A DNA stretch of 64,000 bases. It comes from Neoroseomonas eburnea (GTDB lineage: Bacteria; Pseudomonadota; Alphaproteobacteria; Acetobacterales; Acetobacteraceae). A program made the position numbers and the translations under genes. The number at the start of each line of letters is the position of its first letter. Positions within the stretch are counted from its first letter, which is position 1. Positions 17,309-25,059 of this stretch are shown here, piece after piece. The stretch spans positions 203,897-267,896 of the forward strand of contig NZ_JAAEDL010000002.1 of the NCBI RefSeq assembly GCF_018129005.1, written 5' to 3'. The notes beneath the pieces are model-generated. The model was not told where the DNA came from, searched no databases, and saw nothing but the letters and a program-made list of their open reading frames with translations.

Positions 17309-18897
17309 GACGCCAGCCAGGTGTCGTGCCAGGTCGAGGACGCCCAGCGCAGGTTGTTGCCGGCGTTGCGGATGCGCCTGTTGAACACCGAGACGAAGAT
17401 CTGCTCGATCGGCATCCAGAGCGGCAGCTCGGTCTGCACCGCCTGGACGAAATCGGCATAGAGCCCCTTGCGCTTCACGGGATCGACCTCGGTCGCCGCG
17501 GCGTCGATGATCCCGTCGATCCGGTCGTCCTTCCAGCCCCACTGGTTGGTCCAGGGCGCGCCGACCGGGCTGCCGGAGCGATACCAGACCGTCGTGCTGA
17601 CCGCCGGATCGGACCGGTACTGGTGCCAGCCGGTCGCGAGGTCGAAGGCGTGGTCGCGATAGACGCTGCGCAGGAAGCCGGCGGCGTCGTTGCGCACGAT
17701 CTCGACACGGATGCCGACCTGCTGCAGCGACTGCTGGATGAAGGTGGACCACAGGGCGATGTCCTCGCCCCAGGGCGCGGGCAGCAGGCGGAGGCCGAAG
17801 CGCACGCCACCGGCGCCGCGGCGCTGCCCGGCCTCGTCCAGCAGGCGGTTCGCCGCCGCCACGTCGTAGCCATACTGCGGCATCGGCGCCGTCGGGTAGT
17901 AGTCGGTCGAGACGGACGGGATCGGCCCCGTGCCGGGCTTGGCGAAGGGGCCGAGGAAGTTCTCGATGAAGAAGGGCACGTTGATCGCGTGCGCGATCGC
18001 GCGGCGCACGCGGATGTCGGCGAGCACCGGATTGCGGAAGTTGAATTCCAGCGTGTTGGTGCGGACATTGCCCTCATTGCCGCGCGTCGTCGCCTCGAAG
18101 CGCGGGTCGCGGCCGAGCCGCTGCATGTCGGCGATGGTCAGCGAGGAATACGGGCTGAACAGGATCTGCCCCGCTTCCATCTGCGCGGCGGCGGCCGCGC
18201 GGTCGCTCACCACCCGCCAGACCACGCGGTCGAGATAGGGCATGTTGTTGCGCCAGTAGTCGGGGTTGCGCTCGGCGATGATGTGCTGCCCGCGCTCGTA
18301 CTGGACGAACTTGAAGGGGCCCGTGCCGACCGGCGCCGTGTTGGCCGGGTTCTGGCGGATGTCGCCAGTCTCGAAGACGTGCTTCGGCGAGATGTAGCCG
18401 AGATCCGGCAGCGCGCGCAGCAGCAGCCCCTGGGGCATCGGCCGCTCGTACTTGAAGATGGCGGTGTGCGGATCGGGCGTCTGAACCTCGGTCAGGAACT
18501 GCTGCAGCGTGGTCCCGTAGTTGAGGATCTTCTTCCACATCTCCATGGCGGTGAACTGCACGTCGGCCGAGGTGAAGGGCTTGCCGTCATGCCAGGTCAC
18601 GCCGCGGCGCAGACGGAAGACATGGGTCTTGCCGTCCGGCGCGCTTTCCCAGGATTCCGCGAGCACGCCGACCGGATTGCCCTGCGCGTCGAGGTCGAGC
18701 AGCGCCTCCTGGATCTTGCCGCCGACGATGTAGACGCCGGTCGAGGCCTGCAGGGACGGGTTGAGGATGCGCTGCTCGGTGGCGAAATGCACCGTCAGCA
18801 CGCCACCACGGCGCGGCGCCTCCTGCGCGATCGCGCTGGCCGGGATCAGGGCGGCGGCACCGAGGAGGAAGGTCTCGCGGCGCGTGGGTCCGTTCAT
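17305..18897 (-). CDS. ABC importer periplasmic solute-binding protein, family 5
   Basis: A 530-residue periplasmic binding protein. The N-terminus TRRETFLLGAAALIPASAIAQ has a twin-arginine-like start and a signal peptidase site near residue 25. Family 5 features are ILNPSLQASTGVY, HVFRLRRGVTWHDGKPFTSADV, PVGTGPFKFVQYERGQ and a C-terminal lobe with NRLLDEAGQ. It serves the downstream permeases and the fused ATPase. The glyoxalase-like gene ends 23 bp upstream on the same strand and is probably co-transcribed. The ligand is unknown; sequence features fit peptide-like or amphipathic small molecules, as for the whole family. Confidence 0.92.
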   Translation of the reverse strand: MNGPTRRETFLLGAAALIPASAIAQEAPRRGGVLTVHFATEQRILNPSLQASTGVYIVGGKIQEALLDLDAQGNPVGVLAESWESAPDGKTHVFRLRRGVTWHDGKPFTSADVQFTAMEMWKKILNYGTTLQQFLTEVQTPDPHTAIFKYERPMPQGLLLRALPDLGYISPKHVFETGDIRQNPANTAPVGTGPFKFVQYERGQHIIAERNPDYWRNNMPYLDRVVWRVVSDRAAAAAQMEAGQILFSPYSSLTIADMQRLGRDPRFEATTRGNEGNVRTNTLEFNFRNPVLADIRVRRAIAHAINVPFFIENFLGPFAKPGTGPIPSVSTDYYPTAPMPQYGYDVAAANRLLDEAGQRRGAGGVRFGLRLLPAPWGEDIALWSTFIQQSLQQVGIRVEIVRNDAAGFLRSVYRDHAFDLATGWHQYRSDPAVSTTVWYRSGSPVGAPWTNQWGWKDDRIDGIIDAAATEVDPVKRKGLYADFVQAVQTELPLWMPIEQIFVSVFNRRIRNAGNNLRWASSTWHDTWLAS

Positions 18898-18920
18898 CGT
18901 ATCGTCTCCTGCCGATCGGA

Positions 18921-19709
18921 TCAGGGGGCTTCGAAGATCACGGCGACGCCGGTGGCGAAGCCGGTGGGACGGGGCTTGGGGGTGCCGAGGACCATGGCCG
19001 CGCCGCCTTCCCGCGGCAGCGCATCCTCGGCGCAGCCGGCCAGGCGGGCGATCGCCGCGCGCGGCGCGAAAGCGATCTCGCCGCGCCCGGCACCGGTCGC
19101 GACGATGCGGAACTCGCCTTCCTGCCGCACGGCGGCCTCGATCGCGGCGGCCAGGCCGGCGGCGGAGCCCTCCGGATCATCGCTCGCCACCAGCAGGCGC
19201 TTGATGCGCGTCACGCCATTGGCATGCGCCTGCAGCGAGGGCACCCACACCGCATCCCGCGTGTGGTGCTGGCAGGCGAAGATGCCGAGCCCGCCCACCC
19301 GCGCGGAGGTCGGCCAGCGGAAGACGGTGAAGCGCGCCTCGGTCTCGGTGCCGTCCGGCAGCGCCACGGGGCGGCCGAAATCGACCGGGCCGACGGCGTC
19401 CACGCCGCGCGCACGCAACGCCTCCGCGCCCGCCGCGGCGTCCGTGGTGGTGAAGGCGGCGCGGTCGAGCCCTTCGCGCATCGCCACGAAGTCACGCAGC
19501 GCCTGGTTGTGCGGCGTCGGCGTCACGACACCGAGGAGCTCGAGGTAGTCCTCACCGAACATCATCGTGTAGTTGGCGCTGCCGATATGCGCGCTGTGCA
19601 GCCCCGGCGGCGACAGCGTGAAGCCGAGCGCACCCCACGCCTCCGCCGCGGCATCGAGGTCGCGCACGGCGACAACGAGATGATCCAGTCCAACCAGCGT
19701 CGGCAGCAT
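18921..19709 (-). CDS. glyoxalase-like (VOC superfamily) protein
   Basis: A 262-residue protein of the vicinal oxygen chelate superfamily, glyoxalase-like domain type. The opening LDHLVVAVRDLDAAAEAWGALGF is the diagnostic first beta-alpha unit, followed by HSAHIGSANYTMMFGEDYLELLGV with the first module's metal-ligand glutamate. A second, more diverged module follows from about residue 150 (CQHHTRDAVWVPSLQAHANG). Such proteins are dioxygenases, lyases, isomerases or binding proteins, so no reaction can be assigned. It is probably the first gene of the second importer operon, 23 bp ahead of the binding protein, and may act on the imported compound. An operator-like inverted repeat lies just upstream. 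Confidence 0.82.
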   Translation of the reverse strand: MLPTLVGLDHLVVAVRDLDAAAEAWGALGFTLSPPGLHSAHIGSANYTMMFGEDYLELLGVVTPTPHNQALRDFVAMREGLDRAAFTTTDAAAGAEALRARGVDAVGPVDFGRPVALPDGTETEARFTVFRWPTSARVGGLGIFACQHHTRDAVWVPSLQAHANGVTRIKRLLVASDDPEGSAAGLAAAIEAAVRQEGEFRIVATGAGRGEIAFAPRAAIARLAGCAEDALPREGGAAMVLGTPKPRPTGFATGVAVIFEAP

Positions 19710-19728
19710 GCGTCACCCCTCACCAAAC

Positions 19729-19746
19729 TGGGATACTCGCATCCCA
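19729..19746 (-). promoter_or_regulatory. operator-like inverted repeat upstream of the second importer operon
   Basis: The sequence tgggat, six bases, atccca forms an inverted repeat 20 bp upstream of the glyoxalase-like start codon. Its size and place suit a dimeric regulator overlapping the promoter or transcript start of the operon 19709-13912. No regulator gene is adjacent, and I have no match to a named operator. Confidence 0.4.
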
Positions 19747-19778
19747 CTTGACGCACCGCAACATCGCCCGGTGCGGAA

Positions 19779-19799
19779 GGGGCGGCCGGGCGCCGCCCC
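19779..19799 (-). terminator. possible terminator hairpin after the SDR gene
   Basis: Seven base pairs, ggggcgg and ccgcccc, with a seven-base loop lie 12 bp beyond the SDR stop on the minus strand. No T-run follows, so intrinsic termination is uncertain. Confidence 0.3.
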
Positions 19800-19810
19800 A
19801 CCCTGCGGCC

Positions 19811-20566
19811 TCAGGTCAGGAAGACGCCGCCGTTCACATGGATGGTCTGGCCGGTGACATAGCCGCCCTCCGGCCCCGCCAGCATGCGGACCACGGCGGC
19901 GATCTCCTCGACGCTCGCCTTGCGGCGCAGCGGGATGCCCTCCCCCCGGCCGAGGCTCGTCGGCATGGCGCCAGCGCTTGCGCCGCGTGCCGTGTCCACC
20001 GCGCCGGGCGCGACGCAGTTGGCGCGGATGCCATGCGGCGCCAGTTCCACCGCCAGCGCGCGCATCAGGCCTTCGAGCCCCGCCTTGGACGCCGAGACAT
20101 GCGCCCGGTTCGGCGTGCCGACATGCGTCGAGATGCCGGACAACCCGATGATCGAGCCGCCGCCGCGCGCGATCATCAGCGGCGCCGCCGCCCGGGTCAG
20201 GATGAAGGCGCCGTCGAGCGCGACCGAGAGGATCTCCCGCCATTCCGCCAGGCTCATCTCCAGGAAGGGCGTCTGGCGCCGCAGGCCGGCATTGCTCACC
20301 AGAATGTCGAGGCCGCCGAGGCCGCCGCGGATGCCCTCCATCATGCCGGCCACCGCCTGCGGATCCGAAACATCGGCAAGCGCCGCCTGTGCCTGCCCGC
20401 CCATGGCCCGGATCTCCTGCGCCACGGCTTCGATCGCCGCGGCGTCGGAACGGCCGTTCACCACCACGGTCGCGCCGTCCCGCGCGAGGGAGAAGGCGAT
20501 CGCCCGCCCGATGTTCTTCCCCGCGCCCGTCACCAGCGCGATCTTTCCTGCGAGTGTCCCACCCAT
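19811..20566 (-). CDS. short-chain dehydrogenase/reductase with a non-canonical active site
   Basis: A 251-residue Rossmann-fold protein of the SDR family. The cofactor motif TGAGKNIG (residues 13-20) and NAG (92-94) are intact, and the C-terminal VTGQTIHVNGGVFL is typical of FabG-like reductases. The catalytic tetrad is degraded. In the Y-x-x-x-K motif Lys161 is present but the tyrosine position is Val157 (AHVSASK). The usual asparagine of the VNLDGAF segment is Ala116. Ser143 is retained. It may still bind NAD(P)H but may not be a standard oxidoreductase, or may use His156. The start at 20566 has AGGA upstream. A GTG at 20584 is the alternative. It diverges from the P-loop protein gene. Confidence 0.85.
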   Translation of the reverse strand: MGGTLAGKIALVTGAGKNIGRAIAFSLARDGATVVVNGRSDAAAIEAVAQEIRAMGGQAQAALADVSDPQAVAGMMEGIRGGLGGLDILVSNAGLRRQTPFLEMSLAEWREILSVALDGAFILTRAAAPLMIARGGGSIIGLSGISTHVGTPNRAHVSASKAGLEGLMRALAVELAPHGIRANCVAPGAVDTARGASAGAMPTSLGRGEGIPLRRKASVEEIAAVVRMLAGPEGGYVTGQTIHVNGGVFLT

Positions 20567-20700
20567 CCCGTTCGTTCCTGTCACGGATTTGTGCCTGAGG
20601 CGGCCGATAGCACGCCGCGCAGGATGCCGGCAGGGGCGGACGCGCTTGACGCCGCCCGCGCGGCGCGCTGTTGACAGCCGATGACGAACAGGGGTTGCGC

Positions 20701-22038
20701 ATGACCGAAGGCAGGACAGGACAGCGGCGGCGCATCGTCATCCTCGGGGCGGCGGGGCGCGACTTCCATGTCTTCAACACCGCCTTCCGCGACGATGCCG
20801 CGCATCAGGTCGTCGCCTTCACCGCGGCGCAGATCCCGAACATCGCCGGCCGCGCCTATCCGGCATCGCTCGCCGGCGCGCTCTACCCCGCCGGCATCCC
20901 GATCCGCGAGGAGGCGGACCTGCCCCGCCTGCTCCGTGAGGAGGCGATCGACGAGGTGGTCTTCGCGTACAGCGATGTCACGCACGCGCATGTGATGCAC
21001 CTTGCCTCCATCGCCTTGGCGGGCGGCGCGGATTTCGCGCTGCTCGGACCGAAGCGCACCATGCTGGCCGCGGCGAAGCCGGTCATCGCGGTCTGCGCCG
21101 TGCGTACCGGCTGCGGCAAGTCCCAGGTGACGCGCTGGATCGCGGCGCGCCTGCGCGCGCGGGGCCTGCGCGTCGGCGTGCTGCGGCACCCGATGCCCTA
21201 TGGCGACCTCGCGCGGCAGGCCGTGCAGCGCTTCGCCTCCCGCGAGGACCTCGACGCCGCCGACTGCACGATCGAGGAGCGCGAGGAATACGAGCCGCAC
21301 ATCGCCGCCGGCCAGGTGGTCTACGCAGGCGTCGACTACGCGGCCATCCTCGCCAGCGCGCAGGCGGAGTCCGACATCCTGCTGTGGGAGGGCGGCAACA
21401 ACGACTTCCCCTTCCTGCGTCCGGATCTGCTGATCACGCTCGTCGACCCGCTGCGCCCCGGCCATGAATCCGCCTACCACCCGGGCGAGGGAGTGCTGCG
21501 CATGGCGGATGTCGTGCTCGTGGCGAAATCGAACGCGGCGCTGGAGGACGACATCGCCAGCGTCATCGCGGCGACGCGCAGGATGAACCCGGACGCCGTG
21601 CTGGTGCGCGGCGCGTCGCGTGTCACCCTCGACGATCCCGGTGCCGTGCGCGGCAAGCGCGTGCTGGTGGTCGAGGACGGGCCGACGCTGACGCATGGCG
21701 GCATGGCGACCGGCGCCGGCCACGCCGCCGCGCTCGCAGCAGGCGTCGCGGAGATCGTCGATCCGCGCCGCTCGGCCAGCCCGGCGATCGCGGCGGTCTT
21801 CGCGGCCTTCCCGCATCTCGGCCGGGTGCTGCCGGCGATGGGCTACGACGCGGCACAGCGCGCGGCGCTCGCCGAGACCATCGCGCGATCGGAAGCGGAA
21901 CTGGTCGTCTCCGGTACGCCCGCCGCGCTGGAGGGGCTGACGAAGCCCGTCATCCGAGCGCGCTACGCCTATGAGGAAGCGGAGGAGCCCGGCCTTGGCG
22001 CGGTGGTGGACGGCTTCGTCGCAGCGGCGCCTGGCTGA
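20701..22038 (+). CDS. cyclic 2,3-diphosphoglycerate synthetase-like P-loop protein
   Basis: A 445-residue cytoplasmic protein similar to the predicted-GTPase group that includes archaeal cyclic 2,3-diphosphoglycerate synthetase. It opens with RIVILGAAGRDFHVFNTAFR, a dinucleotide-fold-like segment. A P-loop follows at residues 134-142 (VRTGCGKSQ), then VLRHPMPYGDLARQAVQRF, the acidic stretch TIEEREEYEPHI and LLWEGGNNDFPF. Length matches the archaeal enzymes (about 450). Bacterial members have no established role as far as I know. GGGG precedes the ATG at 20701. The divergent SDR and the convergent RgpF-like gene, 4 bp away, do not suggest a pathway. Anion or phosphometabolite handling is a guess. 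Confidence 0.75.
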   Translation: MTEGRTGQRRRIVILGAAGRDFHVFNTAFRDDAAHQVVAFTAAQIPNIAGRAYPASLAGALYPAGIPIREEADLPRLLREEAIDEVVFAYSDVTHAHVMHLASIALAGGADFALLGPKRTMLAAAKPVIAVCAVRTGCGKSQVTRWIAARLRARGLRVGVLRHPMPYGDLARQAVQRFASREDLDAADCTIEEREEYEPHIAAGQVVYAGVDYAAILASAQAESDILLWEGGNNDFPFLRPDLLITLVDPLRPGHESAYHPGEGVLRMADVVLVAKSNAALEDDIASVIAATRRMNPDAVLVRGASRVTLDDPGAVRGKRVLVVEDGPTLTHGGMATGAGHAAALAAGVAEIVDPRRSASPAIAAVFAAFPHLGRVLPAMGYDAAQRAALAETIARSEAELVVSGTPAALEGLTKPVIRARYAYEEAEEPGLGAVVDGFVAAAPG

Positions 22039-22042
22039 CGCG

Positions 22043-23158
22043 TCAGGGTCCGAGCGCCGCGAGATGCGCCTCGAGCTCCGCCACCGGAACGGGTGAGTCC
22101 GACGGGACCAGCGCAGGCCAGGTCTCGACTTCCGGCAGGCGGCCGGGATTGCGCCGGGCGAGCTCGGTCTTGATGAAGGGACAGCCGGCCGGTCCGGCGA
22201 GCACGCGCCAGAGATGCTGCGAGGGGTTGAGCGGCCTCTGCATCAGCACTTCGCGCAGCGCGGCGGGGTCATCGCCCTCGAGCAGGCCGGGCAGCGCACG
22301 GTCGAGATAGGCACGCTCGGCCGGGTCGCGCAGCGCGATCTCCACCAGCCCGGCATAGGAGAACACGGCGGCGACGCGGTTGCCGGCTTCCCGCATCGCG
22401 CGCGCGAGGCGAAGCTCGCCGCGCTGCACGATGGTCCATTTCGACCGGCTCAGCCGCATGGCGTCGAGGAAGGCGGCGAGGTCGCCCACGGCTTTCGTAC
22501 CCTGCGCCAGCAGGAACCAGGACTGCATGTGCGGACCGCCCTGGATGCTCTCGAGCATGCCGTAGAAGCCCGGTCCGCCGGCCCGCATGGCGGCGAGAAC
22601 GGGTTCCAGCGGCCGGATCGGGCCCATGACACTGTCATTGACCAGCAGCAGTTCGGTCATCGCCGGCCACCGCGCGCGGGCTTCCGGCACCAGATCCTTC
22701 CAGGCGCCGAAATCCAGCCCGCGATTGCGCCGGTGCACCACCAGCGCGGCGGTGCGGCGCGCCTCCTGCCAGGAGTGCTCGGGAAAGGCCGGGCTGTTGG
22801 AGACGACCACCACCGCGAAGCCAAGCTGGCGAAAGGTCGCGAGTTGCCGCCGCACCATGGCGGTGAGTGCGCCATCTCGGCTGAACTGCACATAGACCGC
22901 AACGGAGCGGGCTCCCGGCACGGGATCCTCGCCCTCCTCCATGCGCAGGATCGGGTCCGGCTGCGGCCGCCGCGCATCGAGCCGGTCCAGCACGAAGGCC
23001 TGCGCCTGGTCGACCGCCAGATCGCAGGCGCGGCGCGCGAAGCGGCCCCATCCCGCGAGCGTCGCCCCCAGCCGTCGCCCGGCCGCCATGCCATGGCGCC
23101 AGCGCGCAAGGCCGGGATCCCGGAAGTCGAGATCGGTGAGTGGCGGAACGGTCACCAT
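22043..23158 (-). CDS. RgpF-like polysaccharide biosynthesis protein
   Basis: A 371-residue protein with an RgpF-type domain (about residues 85-330). Members take part in rhamnan or related surface glycan synthesis. Recognisable segments are VAVYVQFSRDGAL, VVVVSNSPAFP, RRNRGLDFGAWKDLVPEA and LLLVNDSVMGPI. The N-terminal 60 residues are basic and may associate with the membrane face. The ATG at 23158 overlaps the end of the double GT2 gene by 7 bp, which sets the start. It is the last gene of the surface polysaccharide operon. A second RgpF-like module sits inside the 1,400-residue protein two genes upstream. Confidence 0.8.
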   Translation of the reverse strand: MVTVPPLTDLDFRDPGLARWRHGMAAGRRLGATLAGWGRFARRACDLAVDQAQAFVLDRLDARRPQPDPILRMEEGEDPVPGARSVAVYVQFSRDGALTAMVRRQLATFRQLGFAVVVVSNSPAFPEHSWQEARRTAALVVHRRNRGLDFGAWKDLVPEARARWPAMTELLLVNDSVMGPIRPLEPVLAAMRAGGPGFYGMLESIQGGPHMQSWFLLAQGTKAVGDLAAFLDAMRLSRSKWTIVQRGELRLARAMREAGNRVAAVFSYAGLVEIALRDPAERAYLDRALPGLLEGDDPAALREVLMQRPLNPSQHLWRVLAGPAGCPFIKTELARRNPGRLPEVETWPALVPSDSPVPVAELEAHLAALGP

Positions 23159-25044
23159 CGCGGAACGCGCGGCGGCTCCGCAAGGTCCGGCCAGCCGGTA
23201 AGCAGCGAGAGATTCGGATTCCAGCACGGATCCTGGTCCAGCGCCTCGCCCCAGCGGGCGCGCATGACCGCCGTCTCGCTCCGGAAACGCGCCGCCTTCG
23301 CGCCGCGCTGGTCGTCGCCGCGCGACGCGGACTCCTTGTGATAGAGCAGCGCGAACGGCGTCCAGAGGTTGCGGTACCCCCGCGCGCGCAGGCGCAGGCA
23401 GAAATCGACATCGTTGTAGGCGACCTTCAGATCCTCCTCGTCCAGTCCGCCGACCTCCTCGTAGAGCGCGCGCCGCACGGCGAGGCAGGCGCCTGTCACC
23501 GCGGAGACGGTGCGCGTCACGGCGAGCAGGCCAAAGGGCCCCGGGTCGTCACGACGCGCATGCGGATAGCAATACCCCGCCACGCCTCCGGGCCATCCGG
23601 TGCCGAGCAGCACGCCGGCGTGCTGCACGGTATCGTCGGGGTAGAGCAGCTTTGCGCCCACCGCCCCGATCTCCGGACGCATCGCCTGGGAGACCATCTC
23701 GCGCAGCCAGCCCGGCTCGATCACCTCGATGTCGTTGTTGAGCAGCAGCAGGACCTCGCCCCGCGCCTCGGTCACGGCGAGATTGTTCAGACGCGAGTAG
23801 TTGAAGGCACCCGGCACGCCGAGGATGCGTACCCGCGGATCCTCGCGCAGCCGGTCGAGCAGCGCGAGCGTCTGCGGCTCCGTGCTTTCATTGTCGAGGA
23901 TGATGACCTCGATCCGCGGGTAGTCGGTCCGGTGCAGCAGGCCGTCCAGGCACGCCCCGAGCAACTCGCCACGATCCCGCGTCGGCACGATCACGCTGAC
24001 CAGGGGGGGGGGATCGGGCAGCGGGTACATGATGCGGTGGCAGACGCGGAGCAACGGATTCGGCACGACCTGCGCCGGCGATCCGGCGGCCGCGAGCGCG
24101 TCGGTGATGGCGCGCCGCGCCGCATTCGCGCAGCGCTCCACCCGGCACTCCGAGGAGGAGGAAGCGGCAGCGCCCTGGCGCCAATGGTACAGCACGCGGG
24201 GGATGTGCCGCACCGCCTTCGTTCCGGCAGCGCCCACGGCCCGCAATGCCAGGTCGTGGTCCTGGCTGCCCTCGAAACCCAGGCGGAAGCCGCCGATGCG
24301 CTCCAGCAACTCGCGCCGGTAGGCGCCGAGGTGGCCGACCATGTTCTGCACCAGCAGCAGGTCGGGGTCGAAATCCGCCTTGAAGTACGGATCCGAGCGC
24401 CGGCCGCGCTCATCGACCTTGTCCTCGTCGGAGTAGATGACCGCTGCCTCCGGGTGGCGCCGGATTTCCGCGGCGACGCGGAACAGCGCCGTTTCCGGCA
24501 GCAGGTCGTCATGGTCCATCAGAACCACCCACTCCCCCTTCGCGAGGGCAAGCGCGGTGTTGCTCGCGGCGCTGATGTTGCCGTTGACGTCCCGCCGCAC
24601 CCAGCGGATGCGCGGATCGGCCGCGGCGAGTTCGGCCAGCGTACGGGCGACATGCGGTGACGGGGAGGCATCGTCGGCGATGCAGAGTTCCCAATGCGGG
24701 TAGAGCTGCGCCTGAACGGAGGCGATGGCGGCGCGCAACAGCGCATCGGCCGTATCGTAGGCAGGCATGACGACCGAAAGCAGCGGTGGTGCATCCCAGG
24801 TGGCGATCTCGGCCCGGAGGCGGGCGCGGTCGCGCTCGCTCGGCGCGTCATGCGCGGCGATCCAGTCGCCGTATCCGATCCTCGGCAATGCGCTGCCGAA
24901 GCCACGCAGCGCCGGCAGCGCCGGCCCCAGCGCCGCGCGCAGCCACGGCGCGCGCCGCAGCGCCGCCCGCGCACCCGCAGCGATGCGCCTCAGCCCGGCC
25001 ACGGGCCAGCGCCACATGCGCATCACCGCATCCCGGATCCCCAT
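23152..25044 (-). CDS. double glycosyltransferase family 2 protein
   Basis: A 630-residue cytoplasmic protein with two GT-A-fold family 2 domains. The first (about 88-300) opens LLSVVMPAYDTADALL and has the D-x-D-like DHDD at 177-180 and YSDEDKVD at 204-211. The second (about 348-600) opens PPLVSVIVPTRDRGE and has LLNNDIEV around 435-441. Each domain probably adds one sugar from a nucleotide donor to a growing surface glycan. The N-terminus is basic and alanine-rich, fitting membrane association. It lies 15 bp after the large modular protein and overlaps the RgpF-like gene. Such two-domain proteins are frequent in O-antigen and exopolysaccharide loci with Wzm/Wzt exporters. Confidence 0.88.
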   Translation of the reverse strand: MGIRDAVMRMWRWPVAGLRRIAAGARAALRRAPWLRAALGPALPALRGFGSALPRIGYGDWIAAHDAPSERDRARLRAEIATWDAPPLLSVVMPAYDTADALLRAAIASVQAQLYPHWELCIADDASPSPHVARTLAELAAADPRIRWVRRDVNGNISAASNTALALAKGEWVVLMDHDDLLPETALFRVAAEIRRHPEAAVIYSDEDKVDERGRRSDPYFKADFDPDLLLVQNMVGHLGAYRRELLERIGGFRLGFEGSQDHDLALRAVGAAGTKAVRHIPRVLYHWRQGAAASSSSECRVERCANAARRAITDALAAAGSPAQVVPNPLLRVCHRIMYPLPDPPPLVSVIVPTRDRGELLGACLDGLLHRTDYPRIEVIILDNESTEPQTLALLDRLREDPRVRILGVPGAFNYSRLNNLAVTEARGEVLLLLNNDIEVIEPGWLREMVSQAMRPEIGAVGAKLLYPDDTVQHAGVLLGTGWPGGVAGYCYPHARRDDPGPFGLLAVTRTVSAVTGACLAVRRALYEEVGGLDEEDLKVAYNDVDFCLRLRARGYRNLWTPFALLYHKESASRGDDQRGAKAARFRSETAVMRARWGEALDQDPCWNPNLSLLTGWPDLAEPPRVPRW

Positions 25045-25059
25045 GACCGGTCCGAGGCC

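Noticed and set aside
16870-19548. An 892-codon plus-strand open frame opposite the second importer operon
   Set aside because: Low-complexity Arg/Ala/His composition and full overlap with conserved permease and binding-protein genes.
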